Shown: positions 31,284 through 40,155 of the stretch, in pieces
Position numbering within the stretch: the stretch's first letter is position 1
Layout: each line of letters starts with the position of its first letter
Source of the DNA: Deltaproteobacteria bacterium
Lineage (GTDB): Bacteria > Desulfobacterota > Syntrophorhabdia > Syntrophorhabdales > JANXAF01
Assembly: GCA_026417175.1 (NCBI GenBank)
Contig: JAOADT010000013.1
Span: forward strand, 1-58,807
Reading direction: 5' to 3'
DNA: 58,807 nt
Position numbers and translations under genes: made by a program
The notes under the pieces: generated by a model
What the model was told of the DNA's origin: nothing
Databases searched by the model: none
The model's input: only the letters and a program-made list of their open reading frames with translations

Positions 31284-32099
31284 TCAATAACCCTGGTGTA
31301 CCAGTTCTGAATACATCTCCGGGATTCTCATTCTAAGTAATGGCCAGGTGTCTCTCACATATTTTTCATATTCCAGATCGATTTCTGCTAGAACTATCCC
31401 ATCATGAAGTCCTGCAGGACCTGCTATTACTTCACCCTCAGGATTCACACAGAAACTCATCCCATAGAAATCTTGAAGATCCTCGCTTCCAACTCTGTTT
31501 ACTCTCATTATGTAAAGACCATTAGCTATGGCATTCCCAGAAATAACTTTTTCCCAAATATGCTGGGTCTTAAATGCGCAAGAAGTTGGTGCAAATATTA
31601 TCTCTGCTCCTTTAAGTGCAAGTATCCGTGTCACCTCAGGGTAAAGATTGTCCCATGATATCTCTACTCCTATCCTTCCGTACCCAGTTACAAAAACTGG
31701 AAAGTTCTCACCCCTTGAAAAATAGTAGTCCTCTTCCCAAAGGGGTGCCTGAGTTAAGTGAACCTTCCTGTAAATACCTGATAATTCTCCTTTTTCGTTT
31801 ATCACCATGCAGCTATTATAAAACCTTTTTTCTGACCTTTCAAAGAAAGGTAAAACTATGACAATCCCGTACTCTCTTGCCCTTTCAAAAAACGGTTCAA
31901 AAATGGGGGATTTTACTTCATCTGCAAGATCAAAGAACTTCTCATTTCTTTCTCGCGGAAACCAGAAGAGATTGAAAATCTCTTGAAAGCAGACGATTTT
32001 TGCTCCCTTTTCATAGGCAATGCTCAAAAATGTTAGTGCCTTCTCAGTATTTTTTTTCTTGTCCGCTGAACAGGAGAATTGGATGCCAGCTATTTTCAT
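31284..32099 (-). CDS. Nitrilase-superfamily protein with Ser at the catalytic Cys position
   Basis: A 271-aa carbon-nitrogen hydrolase fold protein. Glu40 (CFQEIF) and Lys112 (YRKVHL) of the catalytic triad are present. The third motif, normally G-V-x-[IV]-C-[WY]-D, reads GVEISWDNLYPE with Ser148 instead of the nucleophilic Cys; the codon is TCA (31656-31658, minus). In known family members this Cys is required for amidase or nitrilase chemistry. The protein may be an inactive or altered-function member, or the codon may be a sequencing error. It lies 9 nt after the crotonase gene, the third in the thiolase-crotonase run. Overall similarity is to N-carbamoylputrescine/beta-ureidopropionase-type members. 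Confidence 0.85.
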   Translation of the reverse strand: MKIAGIQFSCSADKKKNTEKALTFLSIAYEKGAKIVCFQEIFNLFWFPRERNEKFFDLADEVKSPIFEPFFERAREYGIVIVLPFFERSEKRFYNSCMVINEKGELSGIYRKVHLTQAPLWEEDYYFSRGENFPVFVTGYGRIGVEISWDNLYPEVTRILALKGAEIIFAPTSCAFKTQHIWEKVISGNAIANGLYIMRVNRVGSEDLQDFYGMSFCVNPEGEVIAGPAGLHDGIVLAEIDLEYEKYVRDTWPLLRMRIPEMYSELVHQGY

Positions 32100-32108
32100 T
32101 CAATGACT

Positions 32109-32891
32109 TCATTCGCCTTTAAAGACAGGTTTCCTTTTTTCGACAAATGCCGTCATCCCCTCCTTCTGATCTTTGGTTCCGAAACATAGGCCGAAGTTTG
32201 CCGCTTCAAGTTTTAAACCCTCTTCTATACTGAGAGAAAGACTCTTTCCAACACACTCTTTAGCCAGTTTTATGGCGATTTGTCCACACCCTTTTATAGT
32301 CTCCGCTAGTGCAAAAACTTCTTCCATAAGCTCATCATGGGGAACAACCTTGTTTATAAGCCCTAGATTAAATGCTTCTTCTGCTGTAATCATCTTTCCA
32401 GTGAAGATAAGCTCCTTTGCTTTGGCTAGGCCAACAAGCTTTGAAACCCTCTGAGTTCCTCCAAAACCAGGATGTATTCCCAAGGTGACCTCTGGAAAAC
32501 CAAATCTGGCTTTATCGGAAGCGTAAATTATGTCGCATGCTAGTGCGAGTTCGAAACCTCCTCCAAGTGCGTAACCATTAACAGCCGCAATGACGACCTT
32601 ACCCATATTCTCAATCTTCGAAAGTGCCTCATGTCCTTTACTTGAAAATGCCATTCCTTGTACTGGATCCATGTCTTTCATTTCTAATATATCGGCTCCT
32701 GCTACAAAAGCTTTATCCCCTTCTCCTGTAATTACAACGACTTTTACATCCTTTCTATTCTCTAGTTCCTCGGGAACTCTTTTCAACTCCTCAAGAGTCT
32801 CGGAATTTAATGCATTTAACGCCTTTGGTCTGTTCACTTTCACAATAGCTACTCCCTCTTTGACCTCTATGGTTATGTTCTTATAAATCAC
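32109..32891 (-). CDS. Enoyl-CoA hydratase/isomerase (crotonase family)
   Basis: A 260-aa crotonase-fold protein, probably a short-chain enoyl-CoA hydratase (3-hydroxybutyryl-CoA dehydratase type). It shows VNRPKALNALNSETLEEL, the oxyanion-hole segment AFVAGADILEM, and both catalytic glutamates in GYALGGGFELALACD and FGFPEVTLGIHPGFGGTQRV. I prefer GTG 32891 as start: it lies 1 nt after the thiolase stop, with GGGAGG 6 nt upstream. A TTG at 32909 would place the ribosome binding site inside the gene. With thiolase it supplies two steps of short-chain acyl-CoA beta-oxidation or butyrate-type metabolism. Confidence 0.9.
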   Translation of the reverse strand: MIYKNITIEVKEGVAIVKVNRPKALNALNSETLEELKRVPEELENRKDVKVVVITGEGDKAFVAGADILEMKDMDPVQGMAFSSKGHEALSKIENMGKVVIAAVNGYALGGGFELALACDIIYASDKARFGFPEVTLGIHPGFGGTQRVSKLVGLAKAKELIFTGKMITAEEAFNLGLINKVVPHDELMEEVFALAETIKGCGQIAIKLAKECVGKSLSLSIEEGLKLEAANFGLCFGTKDQKEGMTAFVEKRKPVFKGE

Positions 32892-32892
32892 C

Positions 32893-34176
32893 TCAATCCT
32901 CCCTCTCAATTATTGCAGCCAAACCCATTCCCCCTCCTATACACATAGATACCAAGCCGTAACGGAGATTCATCCTTTTCATTGCGTAAAGAGCAGTGGT
33001 CACAAGTCTTGCACCTGTACAACCTATTGGATGTCCGAGTGAAATTCCCCCACCAAACAGGTTACACTTTTCCATATCTATGTTAAGTTCTTTTATGCAT
33101 GCAATTGCTTGGGAGGCGAAAGCTTCGTTAAGTTCTATGATGTCTATCTGATCTAAAGTCAGGCCAGCTTTCTTCAAGGCCTTTTTTATAGCTGGAACAG
33201 GACCAAGCCCCATGTATGCAGGATCCACGCCACCACTGGCCCAAGAAATAATCTTTCCCATCGGTTTTATTCCTAACTCTTTCGCTTTTTCTCTGGACAT
33301 GACAACCACTGCAGAGGCTGCATCATTTATCCCTGAAGCATTCCCCGCCGTTATGGTGCCATCTTTCTTAAACACCGCAGGCAATTTTGCCATCTTCTCC
33401 AAGGAAGTGTCCATAGGTCTTTCGTCGGTATCAAAAATTATAGGATCCCCTTTTTTCTGGGGAATAACAACGGGTACTATTTCCTCTTTGAAGAGACCAT
33501 CTGCTATGGCCTTTCTCGCCCTCTGATGACTCATAAGACCGAATTTATCTTGATCCAATCTAGATATGCCATATTTTTCCGCAATGTTTTCAGCTGTCAC
33601 ACCCATATGGTAACCATAGAAAATTTCCCACACACCGTCCAGAACCATAAGGTCAACAGCTTTTGCATCAAACATTCTAGCTCCCCATCTCATCGCTGGA
33701 AGAGCAAAAGGTGCCATACTCATATTTTCCATTCCACCCGCCACGATTATATCTGCATCTCCGCATGCAATTGCTTGGATGGCACATATTATGGCCCTTA
33801 GCCCTGAGGCACAAACCTTGTTTACAGTATAGGCTGTCGTCTCCTTAGGTACGCCTGCATATATGCTTGCCTGTCTTGCAGGATTCTGTCCCTGACCGGC
33901 CTGAATTACGTTTCCCATTATTACTTCATCGATCACAACTTCCTTCAGGGACTGATCGTAATCGTAGTATCTGTCTTCGAGTTCAGTTGAGGTTTTTCCA
34001 CCAAATATCTGGGGAGCAAATTCCTTATCCTTTTCCCTAGATGGCCTTATTCCGGCCCTTTTCAGGGCTTCTTTTATTACTATGGCCCCGAGTTGTGCAC
34101 AGGGTATATCTTTCAAAGACTGGCCGAATTGGCCTATTGGGGTTCTTGCGCAAGAGACTATAACGGCTTCTCTCAT
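32893..34176 (-). CDS. Acetyl-CoA acetyltransferase / thiolase with N-terminal insertion
   Basis: A 427-aa thiolase. Catalytic residues are Cys122 (NKVCASGLRA), His382 (SLGHPIGCTGAR) and Cys412 (SMCIGGGMG). NEAF is also present. Compared with typical bacterial thiolases of about 390 aa it has some 35 extra residues around positions 45-80 (ending YDQSLKEVVI) before the GNVIQAG motif. Whether this is a biosynthetic or degradative thiolase cannot be decided. The ATG has a GGAGA ribosome binding site. It is the first gene of thiolase-crotonase-nitrilase-Cys4-argS-lepB, all on the minus strand with tiny gaps. Confidence 0.92.
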   Translation of the reverse strand: MREAVIVSCARTPIGQFGQSLKDIPCAQLGAIVIKEALKRAGIRPSREKDKEFAPQIFGGKTSTELEDRYYDYDQSLKEVVIDEVIMGNVIQAGQGQNPARQASIYAGVPKETTAYTVNKVCASGLRAIICAIQAIACGDADIIVAGGMENMSMAPFALPAMRWGARMFDAKAVDLMVLDGVWEIFYGYHMGVTAENIAEKYGISRLDQDKFGLMSHQRARKAIADGLFKEEIVPVVIPQKKGDPIIFDTDERPMDTSLEKMAKLPAVFKKDGTITAGNASGINDAASAVVVMSREKAKELGIKPMGKIISWASGGVDPAYMGLGPVPAIKKALKKAGLTLDQIDIIELNEAFASQAIACIKELNIDMEKCNLFGGGISLGHPIGCTGARLVTTALYAMKRMNLRYGLVSMCIGGGMGLAAIIERED

Positions 34177-34217
34177 CTGGTTCTCCTTTCCTTGAAAGTT
34201 GAAAAAAAATTCACCTT

Positions 34218-34246
34218 CTTTTATCTTAATTAACCAATTTTGTCAA
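34218..34246 (-). promoter_or_regulatory. Promoter of the thiolase operon
   Basis: On the minus strand TTGACA (34241-34246), a 17-bp spacer and TAAAAG (34218-34223). The leader is about 35 nt and contains AAAGGAGA before the ATG, a conventional leadered start. Confidence 0.6.
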
Positions 34247-34272
34247 CGATTTTTGGCCGGGAGTATGTATAG

Positions 34273-34357
34273 TGCCGAAGATGGGGCTCGAACCCATACG
34301 GGCTTTATGCCCACTAGATCCTGAATCTAGCGCGTCTTCCAATTCCGCCACTTCGGC
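34273..34357 (-). tRNA. tRNA-Leu (anticodon CAG)
   Basis: An 85-nt class II tRNA. The acceptor stem GCCGAAG/CTTCGGC, anticodon stem CTAGA/TCTAG with loop TTCAGGA (anticodon CAG at 34321-34323), a long variable arm (GGGC/GCCC) and the T arm ATGGG-TTCGAGC-CCCAT all fold. The discriminator is A. The 3' CCA is not encoded. TTGACT at 34391-34396 on the same strand is a possible -35 box. Confidence 0.97.
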
Positions 34358-34406
34358 ATTACATTTAAATTAAAGATATTTGGTACGGAAAGTCAAGGGT
34401 GCGTAG

Positions 34407-35336
34407 ATGAGAGTGATAGAAGGACTGCAAAAAATTGAAAGACTAAAAAAACCTGTGCTAACCATAGGAAACTTTGATGGTATTCATATTGGCCATCAAA
34501 AAATAATAGAGCAAGTAAAAAACATGGCCGAGGAGATAGGTGGAATTTCGGTCGTAATGACGTTCGACCCACATCCACTTCACGTCCTGAAACCTGAGAA
34601 GATATTGGGCTTGATTACCCCACTTCCAGTAAAAAAGAGAATATTTGACAAATTCGGAATAGATGTTCTCCTGGTAATTAAATTTGAAAACGAATTGAGA
34701 GAGCTTAATGCAGAAGAATTTGTAAGAACCATTCTTCTGAAAAAGATCGGTATATCTGGACTTGTTTTAGGATCCGACTTTAGATTTGGAAGAGACGCCG
34801 AAGGAGATGTGAATCTCATAGAGAACTTTTCGAAGAAACATGGCTTCTCATTCATAAAGATTGACCCGGTTGCTCTAGATGGAGAAAAAGTTGGAAGCAA
34901 CAAGATAAGAAAGATGATAATCGACGGGGATGTGAAAAAGGCGGCTCAGTTCTTAGGTAGACCTTTTACAATAGTAGGAAGAGTAATATATGGAGCTGGC
35001 ATTGGAAAAAAAATCGGGTATCCAACTGCAAACCTTGCTTTTTTTGAGAACCAACTATTACCTAAAAACGGTGTATACGTAACTGAGATAGAATTTCGGG
35101 GACAGCGTTTTCCTTCTGTTACAAATGTTGGGCTGAAACCAACTTTTAGATATGACCGCATCTCCATAGAAACACACATACTAAATTTCCATGAAGACAT
35201 TTACGGAATGGAACTCGAAGTCATCTTCTATGAGAGGATAAGAGATGAAGAAAGATTCGCTTCGGTAAAAGAACTAATTCGAGCCATAGAGGAAGATATC
35301 AGAAAGGCAGAGATTTTGTTGAACCTAAAAACTTAA
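34407..35336 (+). CDS. ribF: Bifunctional riboflavin kinase/FAD synthetase
   Basis: A 309-aa RibF. The N-terminal nucleotidyltransferase domain has IGNFDGIHIGHQKII (HxGH) and GSDFRFG and ISGLVLGSD. The C-terminal riboflavin kinase domain has GKKIGYPTANL and GVYVTE, and a late FHEDIYG. It makes FMN and FAD, the latter a cofactor of the HcrB-like subunit encoded earlier. AAGGG lies upstream of the ATG. The 3' end overlaps the convergent hydrolase gene by 12 nt. There is no FMN riboswitch in the 50-nt gap to tRNA-Leu. Confidence 0.94.
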   Translation: MRVIEGLQKIERLKKPVLTIGNFDGIHIGHQKIIEQVKNMAEEIGGISVVMTFDPHPLHVLKPEKILGLITPLPVKKRIFDKFGIDVLLVIKFENELRELNAEEFVRTILLKKIGISGLVLGSDFRFGRDAEGDVNLIENFSKKHGFSFIKIDPVALDGEKVGSNKIRKMIIDGDVKKAAQFLGRPFTIVGRVIYGAGIGKKIGYPTANLAFFENQLLPKNGVYVTEIEFRGQRFPSVTNVGLKPTFRYDRISIETHILNFHEDIYGMELEVIFYERIRDEERFASVKELIRAIEEDIRKAEILLNLKT

Positions 35337-35942
35337 AAAATGTTTTTTTATGAATTCAGTTATTTCTTTTTCCTTTCCATAGTAAAAGTGATCAGTTTCT
35401 ATGGCTAATATGCTCTTCTCTATCTGTGGTAAGCCCTGGTAAATTTTTAAGTTTTCGGAAAGAGGAGAAATTTCATCCTCTGTACCACAAATGAAATATA
35501 TTGGCTTTCTGAAGTTTTTGATGTCCTCTGAATCGTAAACGGAAAACGGATAGGAAACCAAAAGAAGACCTGAAATGTTCTCTTTTAGTCTTGAGACCTT
35601 CGCACATATCCAGGCGCCAAATGAATACCCTGAAAGGACCACGTTAGAACCGATCTCAAGATTTGATTCGAGAAACTTTACTGCGGCTATGAGATCTTTA
35701 GTTTCTCCCTCTCCTTCAGAATAACAACCTCCACTTTCTCCAACACCCCTAAAATTGAATTTAAGTGTTGTGAAATCCAATGATGTGAAGCCTTGTTCAA
35801 TAGCATAAACAACATTATTCCTCATGCTACCCCCATAAAGAGGATGAGGATGGCAAATCACTACACCTCTACGCCGCGAACCTAAGCGTATAACACCTTC
35901 CAATTTATATTCGGAGTTGATCCAAACCCTTTCTATTGACAC
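35325..35942 (-). CDS. Alpha/beta hydrolase (dienelactone/YghX-like fold)
   Basis: A roughly 205-aa cytoplasmic alpha/beta hydrolase. CHPHPLYGGSMRNNV is the HPHP signature of a common bacterial subgroup. FNFRGVGESGG and the nucleophile elbow GYSFGAW follow, then GTEDEISP (Asp) and TDHFYYG (His). Substrate unknown. I choose GTG 35942; a TTG at 35948 is possible. On the minus strand TTGAAT (35975-35980), 17 bp and CAAAAT (35952-35957) would place transcription start next to this GTG. It is divergent from accD and converges with ribF. Confidence 0.83.
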   Translation of the reverse strand: MSIERVWINSEYKLEGVIRLGSRRRGVVICHPHPLYGGSMRNNVVYAIEQGFTSLDFTTLKFNFRGVGESGGCYSEGEGETKDLIAAVKFLESNLEIGSNVVLSGYSFGAWICAKVSRLKENISGLLLVSYPFSVYDSEDIKNFRKPIYFICGTEDEISPLSENLKIYQGLPQIEKSILAIETDHFYYGKEKEITEFIKKHFLSF

Positions 35943-35964
35943 CCTCAAGTTATTTTGGTACTTT
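35936..35964 (+). promoter_or_regulatory. Promoter of accD-folC-lptD
   Basis: TTGACA (35936-35941), a 17-bp spacer and TACTTT (35959-35964) lie 21 nt before the accD ATG. The -35 box sits inside the first codons of the divergent hydrolase gene, so the two promoters interlock. Confidence 0.45.
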
Positions 35965-35985
35965 TTGACACTAAATTCAAGAAAA

Positions 35986-36861
35986 ATGGGATTATTTAGG
36001 AAGAAAGATAAGAAAGAAGTAAAGCCTCATAAAGAAATCGACATAAAGAGGGAGATAAAAAAGGCTGAAGCGGAAAAGGAGGAAGCCCTTTGGATAAAAT
36101 GTACCTCCTGTATGGAACTCCTTTACAGAAAGGAAGTGGAACGAAACTATGGTATATGTCCCAAATGTTTATATCATTTTCCAATCTCAGTCGAAAAAAG
36201 GATTGAATTAACATTTGAACCCAATAGCTTCAAGGAGTTCTATGAAAAGCTAACCCCGGTAGACTTTCTTAAGTTTAAGGATACAAAGCCTTACAAGACC
36301 AGACTTGAGGAATTAATGGAGAAAATGGGTAGAAAGGATGCGGTAGTTTGTGGTTCTGGAAAGATAGGAAACATAGAAGTTCTTTCGGCGATCTTTGATT
36401 TCAACTTTATGGGTGGGAGTCTCGGTTCTGTTGTAGGCGAAAAAATAACTAGGTTACTTGAGGAAGGAAGAAGAAGAAAACTTCCGGTCGTAATTTTCTG
36501 TACCTCTGGCGGCGCGAGAATGCAAGAAGGTATAATGTCCCTTATGCAGATGGCAAAGGTGACAGGTGCTATTTATAGGCTTAAAGAAGAAGGTGTTCCG
36601 TATATCACGGTTCTTACAGATCCGACTTTGGGAGGGGTAAGCGCGAGTATAGCTATGCTTGGTGATATAATCATCGCAGAACCCAAAGCCATGATAGGCT
36701 TTGCAGGACCACGGGTTATAAAAGAGACAATAAAAGAAGAGTTACCTCCTTTTTTCCAAAGGGCTGAGTATCTCTTTGAACACGGAATGATCGATATGAT
36801 AGTGGACAGAAAAGATCTAAAGCAGACCCTGTATAAAGTAATTTCAACTATCCTTTCATGA
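35986..36861 (+). CDS. accD: Acetyl-CoA carboxylase carboxyltransferase subunit beta
   Basis: A 291-aa AccD that, with AccA, transfers the carboxyl group from biotin to acetyl-CoA to make malonyl-CoA. The N-terminal zinc ribbon has Cys39, Cys42, Cys58 and Cys61 (CTSC and CPKC). The crotonase-like core has GGSLGSVVGEK, TSGGARMQEG and GGVSASIAMLGD. I choose ATG 35986 (MGLFRKKDKK), the usual AccD N-terminus; the frame is open 69 nt further up but lies within the divergent hydrolase gene and the promoter. folC follows with a 4-nt overlap, the common accD-folC arrangement. Confidence 0.94.
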   Translation: MGLFRKKDKKEVKPHKEIDIKREIKKAEAEKEEALWIKCTSCMELLYRKEVERNYGICPKCLYHFPISVEKRIELTFEPNSFKEFYEKLTPVDFLKFKDTKPYKTRLEELMEKMGRKDAVVCGSGKIGNIEVLSAIFDFNFMGGSLGSVVGEKITRLLEEGRRRKLPVVIFCTSGGARMQEGIMSLMQMAKVTGAIYRLKEEGVPYITVLTDPTLGGVSASIAMLGDIIIAEPKAMIGFAGPRVIKETIKEELPPFFQRAEYLFEHGMIDMIVDRKDLKQTLYKVISTILS

Positions 36862-38120
36862 AAAAATTTTCTGTAATAGACCACATTCTAAGTTTAGAAA
36901 AGAGGGGGATGCTTTTTGGTCTGGACAACATAAGAGCTATTCTTCGGGCTTTAGGGAATCCCGAAGGGGCTTACATGAAGGTCCATGTGGGGGGTACGAA
37001 TGGCAAAGGGTCTGTAACAACTATCCTCTCTAAGATACTAACTCAGGAAGGCTTTAAAACCGGGAAATACACTTCTCCACATCTTCATTCCATAACGGAA
37101 AGGTTTTCTGTGAACGACAAGGATGTAGAATACGAGACATTCGTTGGTATCGCAGAATACATATGGCAAAAAATAGAAGAAGAGAAAGTGGAGAAAACTT
37201 TTACTTTTTTTGATTTTACAACGGCTGTTGCTTTTGAGTATTTCAAAAGGGAATCTGTAGACATAGCTGTAATAGAGGTGGGGCTTGGAGGAAGACTGGA
37301 TTCAACAAACGTAATAACGCCACTTGTAAGTATTATCACAAACGTTGGTTACGACCACATGGACTACCTTGGGAAAACCTTACGTTCCATTGCGACCGAG
37401 AAATCTGGGATCATAAAAGATAACGTCCCTGTTGTGACCGGCACTAAAGGTATTTCGCAGAAAATCATAAGTCAAGTAGCCAGAGAAAAGAGCGCCCCTC
37501 TTTATGTTCTTGGAAAGGACTTCTCCTTTGAAAAAGTTCGAGAAAGACAAATGAACTACATGGGAATTAATTGGAAAATCGATAATCTATACATTAATCT
37601 ACTAGGAGACCACCAATTCTTCAATACATCCTTAGCCCTTTGTGCCTTAGAAATTCTGTCGAATAAGGGCTTTCCGGTTAAAGAATCAACCATAAGAGAG
37701 GCGCTTTCTGATATTAAATGGAAGGGAAGACTTGAAGTGGTTAGAGAAAGACCCACGGTTATTCTCGATGGTGCCCACAACCCAAGCGGGATGGCTGTTC
37801 TCACCGAATATGTGAATAACAATTTAGAAGGAAAAAGAGTGATATGTGTATTCGGGGTGATGAAGGATAAAGATTATAGACGGATGGCAAAATTTCTATC
37901 TTCTTGGACGAAAGAATTAATAATTACGAAACCTTCTGTTGAGAGGGCTTTAGAAATTGAAAAATTGAAAAGAGTACTTCCTTTCGCCTACACCGCGTCA
38001 ACTGTCGAAAAAGCTCTAGTAAAAGCAAAGGAACTAGCGAAAAGTGATGATGTAATAGTAGTGACGGGCTCTCTCTTCACCGTGGCTGAGGCAAGAGCTT
38101 TAATAAATGAAATCTTTTAG
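36858..38120 (+). CDS. folC: Folylpolyglutamate synthase/dihydrofolate synthase
   Basis: A 420-aa Mur-ligase-family enzyme that adds glutamate to dihydropteroate and folates. P-loop GTNGKGSV near residue 40, SPHLHSITERF, VGLGGRLDSTN and LDGAHNPSGM (second domain) are all present. It overlaps accD by 4 nt and lptD by 14 nt, so the three genes are translationally chained although their functions are unrelated. Confidence 0.93.
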   Translation: MKKFSVIDHILSLEKRGMLFGLDNIRAILRALGNPEGAYMKVHVGGTNGKGSVTTILSKILTQEGFKTGKYTSPHLHSITERFSVNDKDVEYETFVGIAEYIWQKIEEEKVEKTFTFFDFTTAVAFEYFKRESVDIAVIEVGLGGRLDSTNVITPLVSIITNVGYDHMDYLGKTLRSIATEKSGIIKDNVPVVTGTKGISQKIISQVAREKSAPLYVLGKDFSFEKVRERQMNYMGINWKIDNLYINLLGDHQFFNTSLALCALEILSNKGFPVKESTIREALSDIKWKGRLEVVRERPTVILDGAHNPSGMAVLTEYVNNNLEGKRVICVFGVMKDKDYRRMAKFLSSWTKELIITKPSVERALEIEKLKRVLPFAYTASTVEKALVKAKELAKSDDVIVVTGSLFTVAEARALINEIF

Positions 38121-40146
38121 GGACTTGCTCATTTTAATCTTACTTCTGATCCCTCACATTTCCTTTGGTTTTGTTGAGACAAAGACTGACGAGGTGAAAA
38201 CGGAGATTCTAGTTGAGGCAGAAATTCTCGAATATGACAAAAATAAAGGGGTGCTTCAGGCTTACGGAGATGTATACCTAGTATCAGATCAAAGGATATT
38301 CAGGGCACAAGCCATCACCTACGACGAGAACAGTAAAGAAATCTTTGCACAAGGAAACGTATTCTTACAGGATGGAGAAGATACCATCTCTTGTGAGAAA
38401 CTTTACTTCGATCTTGATAAAAAAACGGGGCACATAGAAAATGGTCGCATATTCATAAAAAAAGGTAATTACCACATCCAGGGTAGGCTTATAGAAAAAA
38501 GAGGGGAAAACAAATATTGCGTGAAAAAGGGATCTATTACTACTTGTGAACCAGACAGACCAGATTGGAGATTTACAGCAGAAAATGCAGATATAGTGGT
38601 TGGAGGATATGCCAAACTAACTGGAACGAGATTTCGTGTCCTTGACGTGCCATTGTTTTTTTTACCTTGGGGTATGTTCCCAGTGAAGACAGAAAGAGAA
38701 ACCGGGTTACTCATGCCAGAGATAAGGGTCTCCAGTAGAGATGGCTTTGTTTTCTCCCCCTCATTATTCTGGGCAATAGATAGGGACAAGGACGCTACGT
38801 TTTTTTTGAGCTACATAGAAGAGAGAGGAATCAAACCTGCCATAGAATTTAGGTATGCCTTAAGAGAAGACAAAAAAGGGGAATGGTTTTCTTCAATTTT
38901 TGAGGATAAAAAGTACAATCACACCCGGTATGAAATCAAGGGAGAGCATTCTGAGAAATTAATTAAGAATGTTTTGTTAAAGGCAAAGGCGAATTATGTG
39001 TCAGACATAGATTATCTTAAAGACTTTGGCGAAAGACACGAGGATAGAAGTGAATCGCTTCTAAAATCAAACGTATACGTGGAAGGTTTTTGGGGTAGGG
39101 CATATTTCACAGGAGAAGCTTCCTATTTAAGGGATCTGCGGCAAAAGCATAATGATTACACCTTCAAACATCTTCCATTTATAAGTTTTTTCACTGACAA
39201 GATACCCTTTTTCAGAAACAGGTTCTTTGTAAATCTTAATTCAGATTTCGTAAACTTTTATCGAGAGAAGGGTATCAAATATTCGAGATTTAATGTGGAG
39301 CCATCCCTCTTTACCGTCTATTCTATTTCAGGGTTTAATCTTATGCTTTCTGGGAACTACTACGGCAAGCTTTATTTCATGGAAAAAGGTGATACGTACA
39401 GAAAGAGCTCTGAGGAGATGCAGATATTTAAGATTGAAGGTTCTCTTAATACACACTTTCAGAGAAATTACAGGCTTGTAAAAGGTTTTGAAGGGGAAGT
39501 CCAGAGCCTGATAAAACCCCAAATTAGGTGGGCCTATGTCCCCAAAAGATCCTTTAGAGATATACCTTATATAGATCCGTCTGACAGGCTACTCGAGACC
39601 AACATTCTTACGTATTCCCTGGGACATTACCTTAATATGCGGGGACCTTCTACTTATGAGATATCCACTATTGAGTTGGAGCAGTCTTACAGTCTTTATG
39701 ATAACCTTGAGCCTTCGACGCTATACGAAGGTTACGGGAGAAGGTTTTCTGACATCAAAGGAAGATTGAAGTTCTACGGCATAAAAAACCTTGGTTTCAC
39801 AAATGAAAGTGTTGTAAATATTTACGGTGATGGCATAAGAAAAATGACAAACGAATTTTCTTATTCTATTGGTGAAGAGTGGAAATTTCTCCTATCCCAT
39901 TCTTACACTAAGAGGTTATCCCATGAAATATACTTTGATATTAAGGCAAAATTCAGGGACTTTTACGGAAAGTATGGGATTAAATACTCCTTTTTCAACC
40001 ATGAGTGGATTGATACAGTTTACGAGATAACTTACAGTCCTTTGTGTTGGTCGGTAACCTTAAGAATAAGCCAGACAAAAAGACCCAAAGATACTAGCGT
40101 GAGAATAAATTTCGATCTTAAGGGCATAACCGGTAAGGGTAATTAG
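38107..40146 (+). CDS. lptD: LPS-assembly protein LptD (OstA)
   Basis: A 679-aa outer-membrane protein that inserts lipopolysaccharide into the outer leaflet. An N-terminal signal peptide (hydrophobic to about residue 22, PHISFGF) precedes the OstA/LptA-like beta-jellyroll, with SCEKLYFDLDKKTG. The typical TCEPDRPDWRFTAENADI segment leads into the beta-barrel, which has alternating aromatic strands up to the C-terminus. It is somewhat shorter than the E. coli protein (784 aa), as in many deltaproteobacteria. It overlaps folC by 14 nt and is followed by rmlA after 9 nt. LptF and LptG are encoded at 1-3.3 kb. Confidence 0.9.
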   Translation: MKSFRDLLILILLLIPHISFGFVETKTDEVKTEILVEAEILEYDKNKGVLQAYGDVYLVSDQRIFRAQAITYDENSKEIFAQGNVFLQDGEDTISCEKLYFDLDKKTGHIENGRIFIKKGNYHIQGRLIEKRGENKYCVKKGSITTCEPDRPDWRFTAENADIVVGGYAKLTGTRFRVLDVPLFFLPWGMFPVKTERETGLLMPEIRVSSRDGFVFSPSLFWAIDRDKDATFFLSYIEERGIKPAIEFRYALREDKKGEWFSSIFEDKKYNHTRYEIKGEHSEKLIKNVLLKAKANYVSDIDYLKDFGERHEDRSESLLKSNVYVEGFWGRAYFTGEASYLRDLRQKHNDYTFKHLPFISFFTDKIPFFRNRFFVNLNSDFVNFYREKGIKYSRFNVEPSLFTVYSISGFNLMLSGNYYGKLYFMEKGDTYRKSSEEMQIFKIEGSLNTHFQRNYRLVKGFEGEVQSLIKPQIRWAYVPKRSFRDIPYIDPSDRLLETNILTYSLGHYLNMRGPSTYEISTIELEQSYSLYDNLEPSTLYEGYGRRFSDIKGRLKFYGIKNLGFTNESVVNIYGDGIRKMTNEFSYSIGEEWKFLLSHSYTKRLSHEIYFDIKAKFRDFYGKYGIKYSFFNHEWIDTVYEITYSPLCWSVTLRISQTKRPKDTSVRINFDLKGITGKGN

Positions 40147-40155
40147 GAGGTTAAA

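Noticed and set aside
34358-34406. FMN riboswitch upstream of ribF
   Set aside because: The gap between tRNA-Leu and ribF is only about 50 nt, too short for the FMN aptamer, and none of its conserved blocks are present.
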